The notes below the pieces were generated by a model that worked only from the letters and a program-made list of their open reading frames with translations, had not been told where the DNA came from and made no database searches. Positions 43,955 to 55,839 of a DNA stretch of 64,000 nt are shown piece after piece (the first letter of the stretch is position 1; every line of letters begins with the position of its first letter). The stretch comes from Hippopus hippopus (taxonomy: Eukaryota > Mollusca > Bivalvia > Cardiida > Cardiidae). Where the stretch lies: assembly GCA_946811185.2 (NCBI GenBank), contig OX328105.1, positions 32,243,394 to 32,307,393 of the forward strand, written 5' to 3'. The position numbers and the translations under genes were made by a program.

Positions 43955-44960
43955 GAAGACTTGAAAAAATTGTTAGCAAAGGAGAAAATGCCGGACTTTT
44001 GAAAACAATGTGAGAGAAGGAGAAAATGCTGCTTAACGGCATTTTCTGCTTTTCACATAATGTTTTCTACTCTTCTAAAGACAAGTCACATCATATATAC
44101 GAAATTTTTTAATTAAAAACATGTTTATAACTAAAAGTGGGCTTTTGTCCTTGTGGGCTTTTGTCCCAGTGGGCTTTTGTCCTACACTCAACTGATCCCT
44201 GCTGTTCGGCCCTTAAACTGCTCTGTGCGTCTAAATGCACTTTTTGCTGACAATGTAGACCAATAATTAATAAACTGCAAAAAAAGTAGTCTCATCTTGA
44301 ATTCTAACTCGTCCAAATGCACTTTTGTTGACAGTGTAGATTTATAACAAGCTGCACAAGACAAATAGTCTGATCTTGGACCTGATCGATTCTGTGCATC
44401 GATTTTTAAAAATCCTTGATATTACTATATCAACAGGTTGCTGCATCCAGCAAAAAATTCGGCATTTTGGGATTCCGGTTTAACACTAAATTCATCATAC
44501 ACTTTCGAGTCTAATGGACCTGAAAGAAAAGCCTTTTGAAAACTTTGTGGGAAAGGGAGAAAATTCTGGTAACCAGCATTTTCTCCTGTTTCAAAGACAG
44601 GCAGTGTAATTTGAGTTGCATTTAATTTGTTGTCTGCAAATGCTTTTAACTTGATCGAGTCCAAAATTTCGTCATTTGGTAACGAGTTCAACTTTTGACG
44701 GGAAAATGTGCTATATGCAGTTAAATACTAGTACCTTAGCAAATAATTCCATGGTTTTACGACCCTGAGAAAGAAGGCTTTTGAAAACGCACGGAAAGGA
44801 AAATCTTTGTGATCGACAAGTTCTCTTTTTCCTGCAATGTTTTCTGTTTTCTACCCTTTCAAAAGCAAGTTTCATTATGTGCTTCATTTGTCATCTGCAA
44901 ATGCTTTCAACTTGAAAAAATAAAACTAAGAATTTAGTCGTTTAGTAAAAAGCTAAAGGT
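43955..44960. mobile_element. Cluster of family A remnants
   Basis: Partial copies: 43955-44080 (two cores, the second ATGCTGCTTAACGGCATTTT), 44490-44695 (-, GGTAACCAGCATTTTCTCC), and 44755-44960 (-, CATCTGCAAATGCTTTCAAC). Between them (44130-44175) is a short triplet of GTGGGCTTTTGTCC-like units. Confidence 0.6.
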
Positions 44961-45648
44961 TATATCTTGATGGGGTAATTAAGTCAGAATTTACAAATTG
45001 TATTTTGTGTGTGTGGTTTGATTGTTTTGATTTGTATAATTTCCACTTCCTACGATTAAAGAAATAAAAAAAAAAAAGTGGTGGAGAAGGAGAAATAAAA
45101 CCGATTTATAGCACATATATTAATTTTGAATACTGCTCAGAACCGTCAGAGTAAATGTACATTGTTTTATGCACACGAAAAGTTACAGATTCAGCATATA
45201 AGAAAGCATCCATTTAAAGTTGGTTTTGATCGAACAAAAAGGAGAAAATGTTTTGTTCCGAATATTCCATAGACCGTGTGGCGCCGATTTCTATTCGGTA
45301 ATGCTTTCGCTTAATGAGCGATGTCGCCTTTTCTCACAATGTCTACTACTATTAATAGTTCTATCCATGCATTGACCTATATTTTGATACATAAAGATGG
45401 GTACAACCTTTTCGCGGTTATACTTTTTGCAGGTTGCGTCGTCAAGAATCAACAATTAGCCCCTCACTGTTTAGACTAATTCTTACCAATTAACAATGAA
45501 TATATGAAAGTTGTTATAAGGGGAACATTTGGAAGATGCAAGAAACTGTTTGATTGATTTAAAAAAAAAAGAGTTGTTTGAAAAAGTTAGAGATCAACTG
45601 CATGGTCTTTAGAAGTCGTATTTTATACAATAGGTTACAATTTGTAAT

Positions 45649-45864
45649 TTAATTCTTCACCAAACGACAAAATTTTAGACTTGTCTAAATTTAGTTGTTT
45701 TTTTTTAAGACAAATAAAAGGTGACTCAAACGATGAAATCCGTCTCTAAAAGGATCAAAATCAGTGCGAGAAAAGGAGTAGATGCAATAACTTTTTACAA
45801 GCTGTTTTCAAAAGCTTTCTACTACAGGATCGTTAAATCTCGGGACTGTATGGTACAGGGTTAA
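45649..45864 (+). mobile_element. Family A MITE with TTAA at both ends
   Basis: TTAATTCTTCACCAAACGAC at the left and GTATGGTACAGGGTTAA at the right; the central hairpin is reduced. Confidence 0.75.
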
Positions 45865-46219
45865 GTATTACCTTTTCCCACAGAGCAATTTTAGAAGAGG
45901 CTATTTCTCTGGGGTTTTCATGAGTGTATGTGTAAATGATAATTATGCAGAAGCTAACTTTTTAAGTCATTTGTAAAGGAATATTCGCTTGTTTTACTCC
46001 CTTTTTCCACAATATTCATAGTCTATGTCAATTTTAATATATTGGATCTAGTACTGTCATTCTTTTTACTGTTAATACTCTTTGTAGCAGAAACTGATTG
46101 AGTGGTGTAAAAAATATTTTTTTGAAAAGAAGATAACTTGTAAAAAGTTATTGCACTCGTTTCCATATTTTATCCTAAACAATCAACCGTATTTGTACAG
46201 CAATAGGTTAAAGTTGTTA

Positions 46220-46485
46220 TTTAAATCTTTACCAAAAGACAAATTTTCAGATTTGTTCTATTTGAAGTCATTAAAAAAAATTGAAACATGACTCAAACGA
46301 AGGAATTTGTCTTTTAAAGAGTTAAAACATTGTGAGAAAAGGAGAAAATCAGTGGATATGTCTTTGAAAGGGTCAGAAACATTCTCGGTTAAAATGCTGG
46401 TTATCAGCATTTTCTCCTTTTCCTAAAATGTTTTCAAAAGCCTTCTGGCTCGGGGATTGTAAAAATTCGGAATTGATTGGTTAAT
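46220..46485 (+). mobile_element. Family A MITE with duplicated core
   Basis: CTTTACCAAAAGACAAATTT at the left; two core starts (ACATTGTGAGAAAAGGAGAA and AAAATGCTGGTTATCAGCAT) and a right part CGGAATTGATTGGTTAA. Confidence 0.65.
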
Positions 46486-46723
46486 GGCTAAAACGCTAGG
46501 TTCAGCTATAGTTGCCAATACAGACAGTGCCGATCAAGATAACACTACGCAGTCTGATCTCCGCTACTTTGGTCTGGTCAACACAACCTTGAAAAGCCTT
46601 CTACCTCAGGATCATTAAATCTTGGGACGGTGTGGTTGTGTAAAACTCTTTTTAGAGTATTGAGATTAGCCATTCATCTCTCATGGGTAAACTTTTTTTT
46701 TCAACTGAGTTTGTAAGTAGCTA

Positions 46724-46990
46724 GAGCCCAATACCTCAGGCCGTGGCGTACAGGGCTTGACACTGGAGGTGGCCGATTCCAGTCCCCAGCTCTGCCAATT
46801 ACTTTCAGAAGATTGATAATAGTCATTGCTACACGATGTATGCCACTCTTACCACTAGTTTCAACGTTGTTTAAACGGTGGTTATCAGAAAAGGCGGCGG
46901 AATATTGTGCCAAGTACTGGTTATAGAAACTCCAGGAGTGCACGGATTAGCGGGTTGATGGCTATGATAAGACTATTTCAATGATGGAAA
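46724..46990 (+). repeat. tRNA-derived SINE, family 2 (degraded head)
   Basis: The head contains GTGGCGTACAGGGCTTGAC and a weak B box GCCGATTCCAGTCCCC. The body has GGCGGCGGAATATTGTGCCA and the usual GAAACTCCAGGAGTGCACGG. Confidence 0.65.
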
Positions 46991-47141
46991 ATGGATCAAA
47001 CACAAAACAAGTAAATCTTGCTTTCAAGACAATCTGTCATTTGACAGCACAAATATCATCTATGCGCTATACTGCGTTTTGATTGGCCGATATGCTTCAT
47101 TTCGCTCCACTACATCCCCTTACAACTGAATCCTTCATCTA

Positions 47142-47364
47142 TTAACGCTTTGGCTGCTGTGCGCGACTTATTGACCTTTTGCGGACAGTGTAGATCAAGA
47201 TCAGACTGCACAGAACGTGCAGTCTGATCTTTGATCTACAATGTCCGATAAGGATATATTTTCCTTCAAAAAAAAAAAAAAAAATACCTTTGAATTAGCA
47301 AAATTTGTGTTTTTACTATCAGCTTAAAAGTTTTATTTCAGTTATTTAGCAAGCGAAGGGTTAA
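47142..47364 (+). mobile_element. Family B MITE with TTAA at both ends
   Basis: TTAACGCTTTGGCTGCTG at the left, a nearly perfect hairpin with GATCAGACTGCACAGAACGT, an A-run (47270-47285), and TTTAGCAAGCGAAGGGTTAA at the right. It shares its right-hand TTAA with the next element. Confidence 0.9.
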
Positions 47365-47836
47365 CTCTCTCACTACCAATTAAATGAGCCATGATCTGGC
47401 AAAAGGGGGCTTAATGCATCTCTGCCATCCATTATACCAAGCAAGTCATTACATAATTATGGATCTATAAAATCCATTTTTTGAAACAACCGACTGAATC
47501 ATGAGGTAGAATGATCCTTTGACATGCAGAAAATTTAAAGATAGCGTAAGGTTTCGGCCCATGTCAGCCAGCACGGACTGTGCAGGCTGACATGGGTCGA
47601 TACTTTTCGCAAATGCATTAAGCCCCCTATTCCCAGAGCATGGCTCAAATACATTCTGCTTTTTTCGAAGGTTTTAAATAAATTTACGTTGCGTTTGGAG
47701 CTGACTCTAGTAAAAGATGAACATGAGGTAGCGGAAGGTGTAGATCAAAAATCAGTCTGCACATTTTGTGCAGTCTGATCTTGATCTACGCCATCCGCAA
47801 AACTTATCCAAGGCGACATTGGCAGTGAGAGTTAAA
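47361..47836 (+). mobile_element. Family C MITE with family D nested inside
   Basis: TTAACTCTCTCACTACC at the left; D at 47386-47646 flanked by AAAT on both sides; the C right half has GTCTGCACATTTTGTGCAGT (47754ff) and ends GGCAGTGAGAGTTAA. Confidence 0.85.
47386..47646. mobile_element. Family D MITE
   Basis: GAGCCATGATCTGGC and CCCAGAGCATGGCTC termini, 261 bp, with the palindrome ATGTCAGCCAGCACGGACTG inside. AAAT repeats directly on both sides. Confidence 0.9.
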
Positions 47837-47946
47837 CATCTTTTTATGACCCTGAGTTGGTGGACTCGTGAAAACATTGTAGGAAAAGAAGAAAATGCTA
47901 CATGTACTTTCATTTACTCAGTTATTTTTACCCTTCTCTTTCCTTT

Positions 47947-47971
47947 CCCCCCCCCCCCCCCCCCCCCCCCA
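47947..47971. repeat. Poly(C) tract
   Basis: A run of about 25 C within a family A remnant (47870-48045). A frame through it encodes only prolines and is spurious. Confidence 0.95.
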
Positions 47972-48679
47972 CTATTTTAGCCATGTTTGGTGCATTATAT
48001 CATCTGCAAAGTCTTTGTTTGGAAAAGTCTGATTTTTGTTTTTTATACCTGGTAAAAAGTTTAGCTAGGTAAGCTAGCATTTGTTTCTTTTCCCAAAATG
48101 TTTTCAAATACTTTTTAAAAGAATAGTTCCATCACACAATACGGACAGAGCTGAAAATTAACCGTATACCACACAATCCTATGTTTAAATGGCCCCTAGT
48201 TAAAAGATTTTTTATGAACATTGTTGGAAAAGGAGAAAACGTTGGTTACCAGCATTTCCTCCTTTTCCCCAGTTTTTTTTTCCAAATTCCATCATTTGAG
48301 CCACATATACGTTGTCATCTGCAAATTTGTCGTCTAATAAAGGGTGAAGGTCAATCTGTGTAATGTAGGGAATAGCCAGTGTAAAAACAAATGGAAAATG
48401 TTCAGTGTAGGAAAATCAACTTTGGTTCAAACCCCTGTAACAAACAATTGCAAGATTAATTGAACTTCGGGTAGATGACTTCTCAAAACATTCTAGGAAA
48501 AGAGAAAATGCAGGTAAACATAATTTACTCCTTTTCTTATAATGTTTTTCATCCTTTCAAAACCACATTTGTCTTCTGAAAATGTTTACCAATTGGACAA
48601 ATCTAAAATTTTGGGTTTTTGGTAATGGGTTAATTCAAAAACAAACTACATGTAAATGTACTTCATTTCTTATTTTTTT

Positions 48680-48877
48680 TTAACCCTTTACTAGACGACA
48701 AAATTTAGTCTTGTCCAATTTGAAAGCATTTGCAGACGACAATTTCAGTGTAGCTCAAATGTTTCGATTTTTCTTTGAGAAGACATGGTTAACAGCCTTT
48801 TCTCCTTTTCCCACAATGTTTTCAAAAGGCTCTCTTCCCATGCTTATTAAAAGTCTGCATTATGCTGTAAAGGGTCA
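48680..48877 (+). mobile_element. Family A MITE
   Basis: TTAACCCTTTACTAGACGAC at the left, TGAAAGCATTTGCAGACGAC, half hairpin CCTTTTCTCCTTTTCCCACA, and GCTGTAAAGGGTCAAA at the right. Confidence 0.8.
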
Positions 48878-50820
48878 AATGGTGTTTAATGGCGCATCGA
48901 CATCTATGGTCATTTAGCGTACTTGAAAGGTAATGTATCATCAATAGTTGTAAGAACTAACTGGTAATTTAAAAGTTAATAAACTGCTCAAAAGTATTAA
49001 AGGATCGCACAAATGCTAAAATTCAAATCTTTCACTCTGCGAAACACTCGGTCTTTGTGTTCTGAAAACCATCAGCTTACATTCTTACTAGACAAAATGA
49101 CTAAATAGTTTTCTTGTTTGTCTCATTTTAAATGCTGATAAGCCATGTTAAGAAGAAAATCAAGAAATTTGTTTTCCTTGTTGTTTTGTTAAACAGCTCA
49201 TATTTCTCCAATCTTTTGTTCATATTCTTGTCAAATCTAATGAAAGAAGAGGACGAGATGAAATAATGACACCTCCGATTCTCTTAAAAGCCTGTGTGAC
49301 ATATCAAAAAAACGACTTTGACAAGAATAGCCCATACATCTTTTGTGCAAACCAAACTGTTTTGCATGCTCTGAGATTTTACAGTGTTAAGACTGAATGA
49401 ACTTATGAGCAGAAAATTATTTGCATTGTCCTGGACTGAAAAAATTATCTTGCGATCGAAGTTGAGGACATGTGATCCTTTAATTTTTTTGAGCAGCATA
49501 ATACTTCATGACAAGAATTAAAAATTAAAGCAGAAAAATGTGGAATATATCTATTATATGATTGTAACTGCTTAGCAACGAGGCAATCCTCATTGCAGAG
49601 TCATCCAGCGTGTTTTATATTTATGTCCTAAATTTAAAAATTCTATATTTTATTATAAAAATCTATGTCTTTCAAATATTGTAAGATGTTATTCTGTTTA
49701 ACGTTTAAAGATAACATGTACTTTATTTTTCATAATGTGGTATCAATTTGTAAAATATCTTAACCCATAACCATACTGGCTAATTTCAGATACAGCATTT
49801 GCTTGAATACCCTGGGGCTGTACATGTGTCACCGTAACCAACATATTTTCAAATAACTTGAATGAATTCAAAGTACACAGAGGATGACCAACTGGTTGTG
49901 TTTGATATTTAAGATCTGTCACTCAAATGGGGTGTGATGCAGTTAGAAAACCACACCACACTGCATTTTAGTGACAGATTTTTAATATGTCGTCTGCAAA
50001 CACTTTCAATCTGGACAAGCCTACTCTTTTGGTATTTGGTAAAGAGTTAATCTGTCTACAGTAGGGATGTGAAGAATGTTCCATTTCTCGTTTTAACCCC
50101 TGTCCCTGGTCACAATGTATATAATGGAAATTCCTACCATCAGTTAATTGAGCCTCACTTGTTTATATTAACTTTATACTAAGGTACAGCATTCTCAGTC
50201 ATCAAAAGAACTTTTAGTGCTTAGTTTGAAAATAAAGGCTTTAGAAACAAATCCTTCCAAACATTAAATTTGCTTTTTCATTGTTTATGAACTTCTATAC
50301 TGTGAAAAAGTTTAAAACTGTCATTTCCTTATTGCTTTAACTAATTGCCAAACAACAAAAATTTTAGACTTATCCAAACTTGAAGACAACAAATAAAATG
50401 TGCGTCAAATAACGGTTTTTGACTATGGTATGGTTACCAGCATTTTCTTCTTTCACCACCATGTTTTCAAAAGCCTTTTTTGCCGTAGGGTTTTTGAAAG
50501 TTTGGATTTTGTGTTTAAGACTTAACCTATAGTCTGTCATAAATATTCAGAAAGAAAGACACTTGAAAATATAAAGATGTTATATGGAAACTCAAACCTA
50601 GCAAAACTTTGTACAAACAGGACAAGTATGAATGTCTTGCACCCAGTGTTCCACCTATTGTGCCCATACCGATAAGATGAAGTGCATTGCAGACAGGGAT
50701 TTTATGCACAAAATGATGAAACAAAAAATACACTAAAACCATCTAAGCTCTACTAATAAAAGTTTTGTTGAGCCAAATACATGTGAATTTAGAAAACTTT
50801 AACAATAATACAGCTAAAAA
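48878..50820. other. Mostly unassigned intergenic sequence
   Basis: Contains an imperfect hairpin at 49903-49990 (AGATCTGTCACTCAAATG mirrored) and family A scraps (49985-50050, 50335-50525). A 71-codon minus frame at 50527-50742 has no recognised similarity. Confidence 0.4.
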
Positions 50821-50842
50821 CTGACTGACAGCTTTGACCTAC

Positions 50843-50894
50843 CTCGAGTCCACAATCACCCCGAAATTTCCGTATAGGCGAGTTCATTCCCTCC
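50843..50894 (-). CDS. Candidate small exon, unknown product
   Basis: On the minus strand the acceptor TGAAATCTGTTGCAG, a 52-nt open stretch and the donor CTCGAG|GTAGGT make a tidy exon. One frame is open: EGMNSPIRKFRGDCGLE, with an ATG at its third codon. No family was recognised. It could be a 5' exon of the gene represented by 41113-41241, but the reading phases (0 out versus 1 in) require another exon between them. Confidence 0.25.
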
Positions 50895-51018
50895 CTGCAA
50901 CAGATTTCAAAGGAATAGTAATAAACTTTAAACAAAATTTATCATTCTACATATAGATAATTTTAGCATAAAATCAACACCTACGTAAAAGACATGAACA
51001 TGTACCACGATCATTGAT

Positions 51019-51149
51019 TCATTGTATAGTGTTTAATACTGTTTTCAACATCATTTTGGTTATATCGCACCGATCAATGTTTTCTCCGCACAATAGTCTT
51101 TCCAAGCCACTGGCTGCTTTCCCACATAACGATCATCAGGACGATCATC
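51019..51149 (-). repeat. SINE 3'-domain fragment at the left edge of the minisatellite
   Basis: GTTTAATACTGTTTTCAACA through TTCCAAGCCACTGGCTGC is the family 2 3' domain in minus orientation; the head is missing where the tandem array starts. Confidence 0.7.
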
Positions 51150-52188
51150 TTATTTTTTTGTAGCTTTATTTCTTTATTGTATTTCTTATGTATTATAGAT
51201 TCCAGGTTCATTTTCTAACCATGTCTTGTTTTTTTTGTAGCTTTATTTTTTTATTGTGTTACTTATGTTTTATAGATTTCAGGTAATGTTTGTATCTGTT
51301 TTCTAACCATGTCTTGTTTTTTGTAGGATTACTTCTTTATTGTGTTTCTTATGTAATGTAGACATCAGGTTATGTTTGTATTTGTTTACTAACCATGTCT
51401 TGTTTTTTGTATCTTTTTTATATTCAATTTCTGACCATGTCTTGTTTTTTTGTAGCTTAATTTCTTTATTTTATTTCTTATGCAATATAGATTCCAGGTG
51501 TTGTTTGTATTCATTTTCTAACCATGTCTTGTTTTTTTTTTTTTTTTTGTAGCTTTATTTCTTTATTGTGTTACTTATGTTTGATAGATTTCAGGTAATG
51601 TTTGTATCTGTTTTCTAACCATGTCTTATTTTTTATAGGATTACTTCTTTATTGTGTTTCTTATGTAAAGTAGATATGAGGTAATGTTTGTATTTGTTTA
51701 ATAACCATGGCTTGTTTTTTTTTTTTTTTTTTGTAGCTTTATTTCTTTATTGTATTTCTTATGTAATATAGATTTCAGGTGTTGTTTATATTCAATTTCT
51801 AACCATGTCTATTTTTTTTGTAGCTTTATTTCTTTATTGTATTTCTTATGTAATATAGATTTCAGGTGTTGTTTATATTCAATTTCTAACGATGTCTTGT
51901 TTTTTGTAGCTTTATTTCTTTATTGTGTTGATAATGTTTTATAGATTTCAGGTAATGTTTGTATCTGTTTTCTAACCATGTCTTGTTTTTTGTAGGATTA
52001 GTTCTTTATTGTGTTTCCTATGTAAAGTAGACATCAGGTAATGTTTGTATTTGTTTACTAACCATATCTTGTTTTTTTTCTTTTTGTAGCTTTATTTCTT
52101 TATTGTATTTCTTATGTAATATACATTTCAGGTGTTGTTTGTATTCAATTTCTAACCATGTCTTATTTTTTGTAGCTTTATTTCTTTA
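51150..52188 (+). repeat. T-rich minisatellite, left part
   Basis: Roughly 87-96-bp units: GTAGCTTTATTTCTTTATTG, then TTTCTTATGTAATATAGATT, TCAGGTGTTGTTTGTATTC, TCTAACCATGTCTTG and a T-run ending in GTAG. One unit is shortened (near 51410-51440). Frames reading MYFLCNIDFRCCLY are repeat artefacts. Confidence 0.92.
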
Positions 52189-52190
52189 TA

Positions 52191-53685
52191 CATGGATCCG
52201 TGGAAATCGATATTTGACCAATCAGGTCATCGCATTTATTTTACCCGATGTGCAGCCTTGTTGTCTGCTATTTCGGCTCCCAAACAAACGACTGTTAACG
52301 TTGGAGGGATGCTATACTTTTTATTAATTTTGTGTTTTAAACGTTTGAATTTAAGAGAAAGTTTAAAATATGTGCTTTGCGAGCTTGCATCGCTGACGTG
52401 AGATTACGCAGAGGCTGTAGACAAGTTTGAATTATGATAATGACTGAAAATGGGACATATGCACAGAGTTCTGATCAGCGCTACATTACACAATGGATTA
52501 ATTAATGCTTTAGTTTTTTTCCAACTGAAAGATTTTGAAAGAGACAAAAATGTTTTAAAGTGGAAAACAAAAGTAAAAATAGATCTATATGAAATACTTA
52601 TAAAAATAAAATATGTTTACTTGAATATCTAACCTTTTTCAGTAACCTATGCGCATCCAAAAAGTAGCACTTGTCATCAGTGTTTCAGTTTGATCTTAAC
52701 CCTTGGTGCATGAAGAATATGCTGAATGTGTAGATAAAGATCAGATTGCAAATAACATATCTGCTATTTACAATAAGCATATTGACATATATTCCTCACT
52801 ACGTATTCCTCCCAAAAAGTAGAATTCAGTTTTGAAATTAAATCTAACTCTGTTCTGTACCGGTGGAAGTTCAGCTAAAAAGACAACTTAAGTTGATTAA
52901 ATATACTTTTTACTTAGTCGTATTGAAGTGGATTAGCACATCTGCCATTTCAAATGATGTGTCGGTAAACTGTTCACTGATAAGAAGTGTGTATGATTTG
53001 CCGCTCTAATGAACTTGACCACCCGTTGTCTTCAGTATATCATAAGATAAAACAAACTACCGTCACTGATATTAACAAGTTTGTTAATTGACAGCACACT
53101 AAACTCATTTTAAAATCATAAGACAACCCTTTTTCCCTTAACCTGAAATTGAAATTTTTCATTTATTTCAAGTCATAGTCAATTTTTCATAAACTTACAC
53201 CTCTGTGTAGAATCAGACAATCTATAATGTTTTCGAAATGCTTGTAAGTCAGTGTTGTTTATTTGGGTTTGATGTTGAGATGACTTTACTAGCCTTACGA
53301 AAACAATAAGTATCTTTAATTCTAATATTCTGTGGCAAAACGGAGGTTTGTTGGGGTGTTTTATTCTTTCTCATTGAAGTTCAAAACTTTGCTAAAACAA
53401 GTAGATCTTTTACACAATCCGTAGCCCCCGTAAATCGCCCTTTTTGTACATATCTTTGTGTAAATTAGTTCAAGCATCTTTAAATTTCTACCGAGAATTC
53501 ATCATCGGCAGACACATAACTTTGATAGAATTATTTTTTCCGGAATTTTATTGCGAGAAACGGTCATGACAGCACGATTTAAGTAGCCTATCTGCTATAC
53601 TGTATATGTATTTACTGTGGTTGTTTGGGAGCCCTTGGCAACAATAACCAAGGAAGTCCGTTTATCTTATCACCACGGATCCATG
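52191..53685. mobile_element. Non-autonomous TIR element inside the minisatellite
   Basis: The 13-bp perfect inverted ends CATGGATCCGTGG ... CCACGGATCCATG are flanked by TA on each side, and the tandem array resumes on both sides. It is 1,495 bp with no recognisable transposase. TA duplication suggests a Tc1/mariner-type donor, but these ends are not those of the two mariners here. It includes a family C-like scrap near 52695-52770. Confidence 0.85.
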
Positions 53686-53687
53686 TA

Positions 53688-54489
53688 TTGTGTTACTTAT
53701 GTTATATAGATTTCATGTAATGTTTATATTTGTTTTCTTACCATGTTTTGTTTTTTGTAGGATTACTTCTTTATTGTGTTTCTCATGTAATATATAGGTA
53801 TTTTTGTATTAGTTTTCTAAACATGTCTTGTTTTGTTTTTTTTTTTCTTTGAAGCTTTACTTCTTTATTGTATTTCTTATGTAACTTAGATTTAGGTCTT
53901 TATTGTGTTTCTTATGTAATATAGATTTCAGGTGTTGTTTGTATTCATTTTCTAACCATGTCTTGTTTAATTTTTTTTATTTTGTTTCTTATGTAATATA
54001 GATATCTGGTAGTGTTTGTTTTTGTTTTCAAACCATGTCTTGTCTTTTTATTTTTCTTCGTCGCTGAACTTCTCTATTGTATTTCTTATCCTTTCTTATG
54101 CAATGTAGATTTCAGGTAGTGTTTGCATCTGTTTTCTTACCATGTCTGTTTTTTTAAGCATTACTTCTTTATTGTGTTTCTTATGTAATAGATATCAGGT
54201 AGTGTTTATAGTTTTTATTTGTTTTCTTACCACGTCTTGGTTTTTTTTTTTTTTTGTATCTTTACTTCTTGTTTTGTGTTTCTTATGGAATATAAATATC
54301 CGGTACATGTAGTGTTTGTTTTTGTTTTCTAACCATGTATTGATTTTCTTTATAGCTTTACTTCTTTATTGTATTTCTTATCTAATATAGATTTCAGGTA
54401 TTGTTTGTATTTGTTTTCTAACCATGTCCTCTTTTTTTGTAGGATTACGATACTTCTTTATCATGTTTCCTATGTTAATGAATTTCAGG
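53688..54489 (+). repeat. T-rich minisatellite, right part
   Basis: Continues the units of 51150-52188 (TTATGTTATATAGATTTCAT and so on) after the inserted element, with more diverged and shortened units. Confidence 0.9.
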
Positions 54490-54492
54490 TAG

Positions 54493-54705
54493 AGTATGAA
54501 AGTCATTGTGACAGGATTCATTCCTCTGTCACTGCTGATCATTGTTTCCAAGATGGTTATGTGAGAAAGCAGCCAGTGGCGTGGAAAGAATATTGTGTGG
54601 AATACTGGTAAAAGAAACTCCGGGAAAGCATGGATAGGTGCACTGGCCGCCACGATATGTCTGAAATAATGTTGAAAATGGCATTAAACAACATACTATC
54701 AATCA
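54493..54705 (+). repeat. SINE fragment at the right edge of the minisatellite
   Basis: Family 2 central and 3' domains (CACTGCTGATCATTGTTTCC, GCATGGATAGGTGCACTGGC, AAAATGGCATTAAAC) in plus orientation; the tRNA head is missing on the array side. Confidence 0.75.
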
Positions 54706-55839
54706 GTTCATGTAGTGTTTGAATTTGTTTTCTAATCATGACTAGTTTTTTGTAGTTTTACCTTATGTTTTCTGCAGAGGTTTTTGTGTGAAGTGCTGTC
54801 ACCACATCTGTAGCCTAGGAATCGGTCAGCAATAATATTCCCGATATGGTCAGGTGTAAAGAAAAAGATATAAGGCCTCATGCTTTTTCTGTTGCATTTT
54901 TTGTAGGTAATAGCACTACTGTCGCAGTATTTGCATCCCATGGACTGTTAAAAACCTCGACCGAATTGAATTATCCTAAAACTTGCACCAGCGTCTTTTC
55001 TAAAGACTCTCATGCCAGGGCATGTCTGAAGACATTTGCGACCATACCCAATGTAGCATCTGAATCACCATAAACATGCTGACTCCCTTATAGCTAATTA
55101 CAGGCCATTAGAGTATGGAGAGTATATAAAACAGTGCATGATATGTTGAAAAGGTTTTTTTTTATGTAAGTTGATTAGAACTATATAAGCAGCTGATAAC
55201 AAATTTGACCCACTTGGAATGTGGTTTGTTCCCAACCTTAATTCTTTTTTCAATTTTCAGGTCAAACAGAATGATGAAATTTTGTAAAAACCAGACAAAC
55301 ATGGAATGTTTGATTTTTAATACAGACTAGCTTGTGAAAATTTTGATTTTCAAAGGACCACGGATTGAAGGTTGGATTGCTAAGAGGTACAAGATCATTT
55401 ACAAAACCTGTGTTATGATTTAATTAATCCTGTACAGGACAATCACAATTTTTAACAACCCTCAGCAAGAAGCGTTTTGAAAACATTGGGAAAAAAAGAG
55501 AAAATACTGGTAAAAAGCATTGATTTCCTTTTCGAGTGTTTTCTACCGCAAAATTCAAATTCTGAGTCCCATTTATTTGTTGCCTGTACATGCTCTCAGT
55601 GAGAGGAGGTCTAAAATGTCGTCTTTTTTTAAAGATTAAAAAAAATAAACAGTTAAATAAACATGAATTATATTGAAAATATTGAAACAAAAGGAGAAAC
55701 AGCATTTTGTCCTTTTTCCAAAATGTTTTCTACCTTTCCAAACTTTATTTCTGTTTTTGAGTCGCATTTATTTGTCATCTGCAAATGCTTTCAGTTAGGG
55801 GAAATTTTGTCTTTCTCATGAAAATTACTGGTAGTAAGA
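54706..55839. other. Unassigned sequence with family A scraps
   Basis: Half family A cores occur near 55440-55540 and 55690-55790 (CATTTATTTGTCATCTGCAA). A 75-codon frame at 54846-55073 is not recognised and has no splice support. Confidence 0.4.

Noticed and set aside
50527..50742. Minus-strand frame with GMGTIGGTLGARHSYLSC
   Set aside because: It looks protein-like in places, but no splice sites, homologue or neighbouring exon could be supported.
51340..52327. Repeated peptide MYFLCNIDFRCCLYSISNHV
   Set aside because: It is the translation of the minisatellite unit; units have frame-changing length differences and no start/stop conservation.
51150..54489. Regularly spaced repeats suggesting a CRISPR array
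   Set aside because: Units are contiguous 87-96-bp tandem copies without unique spacers, in an intron-containing animal genome.
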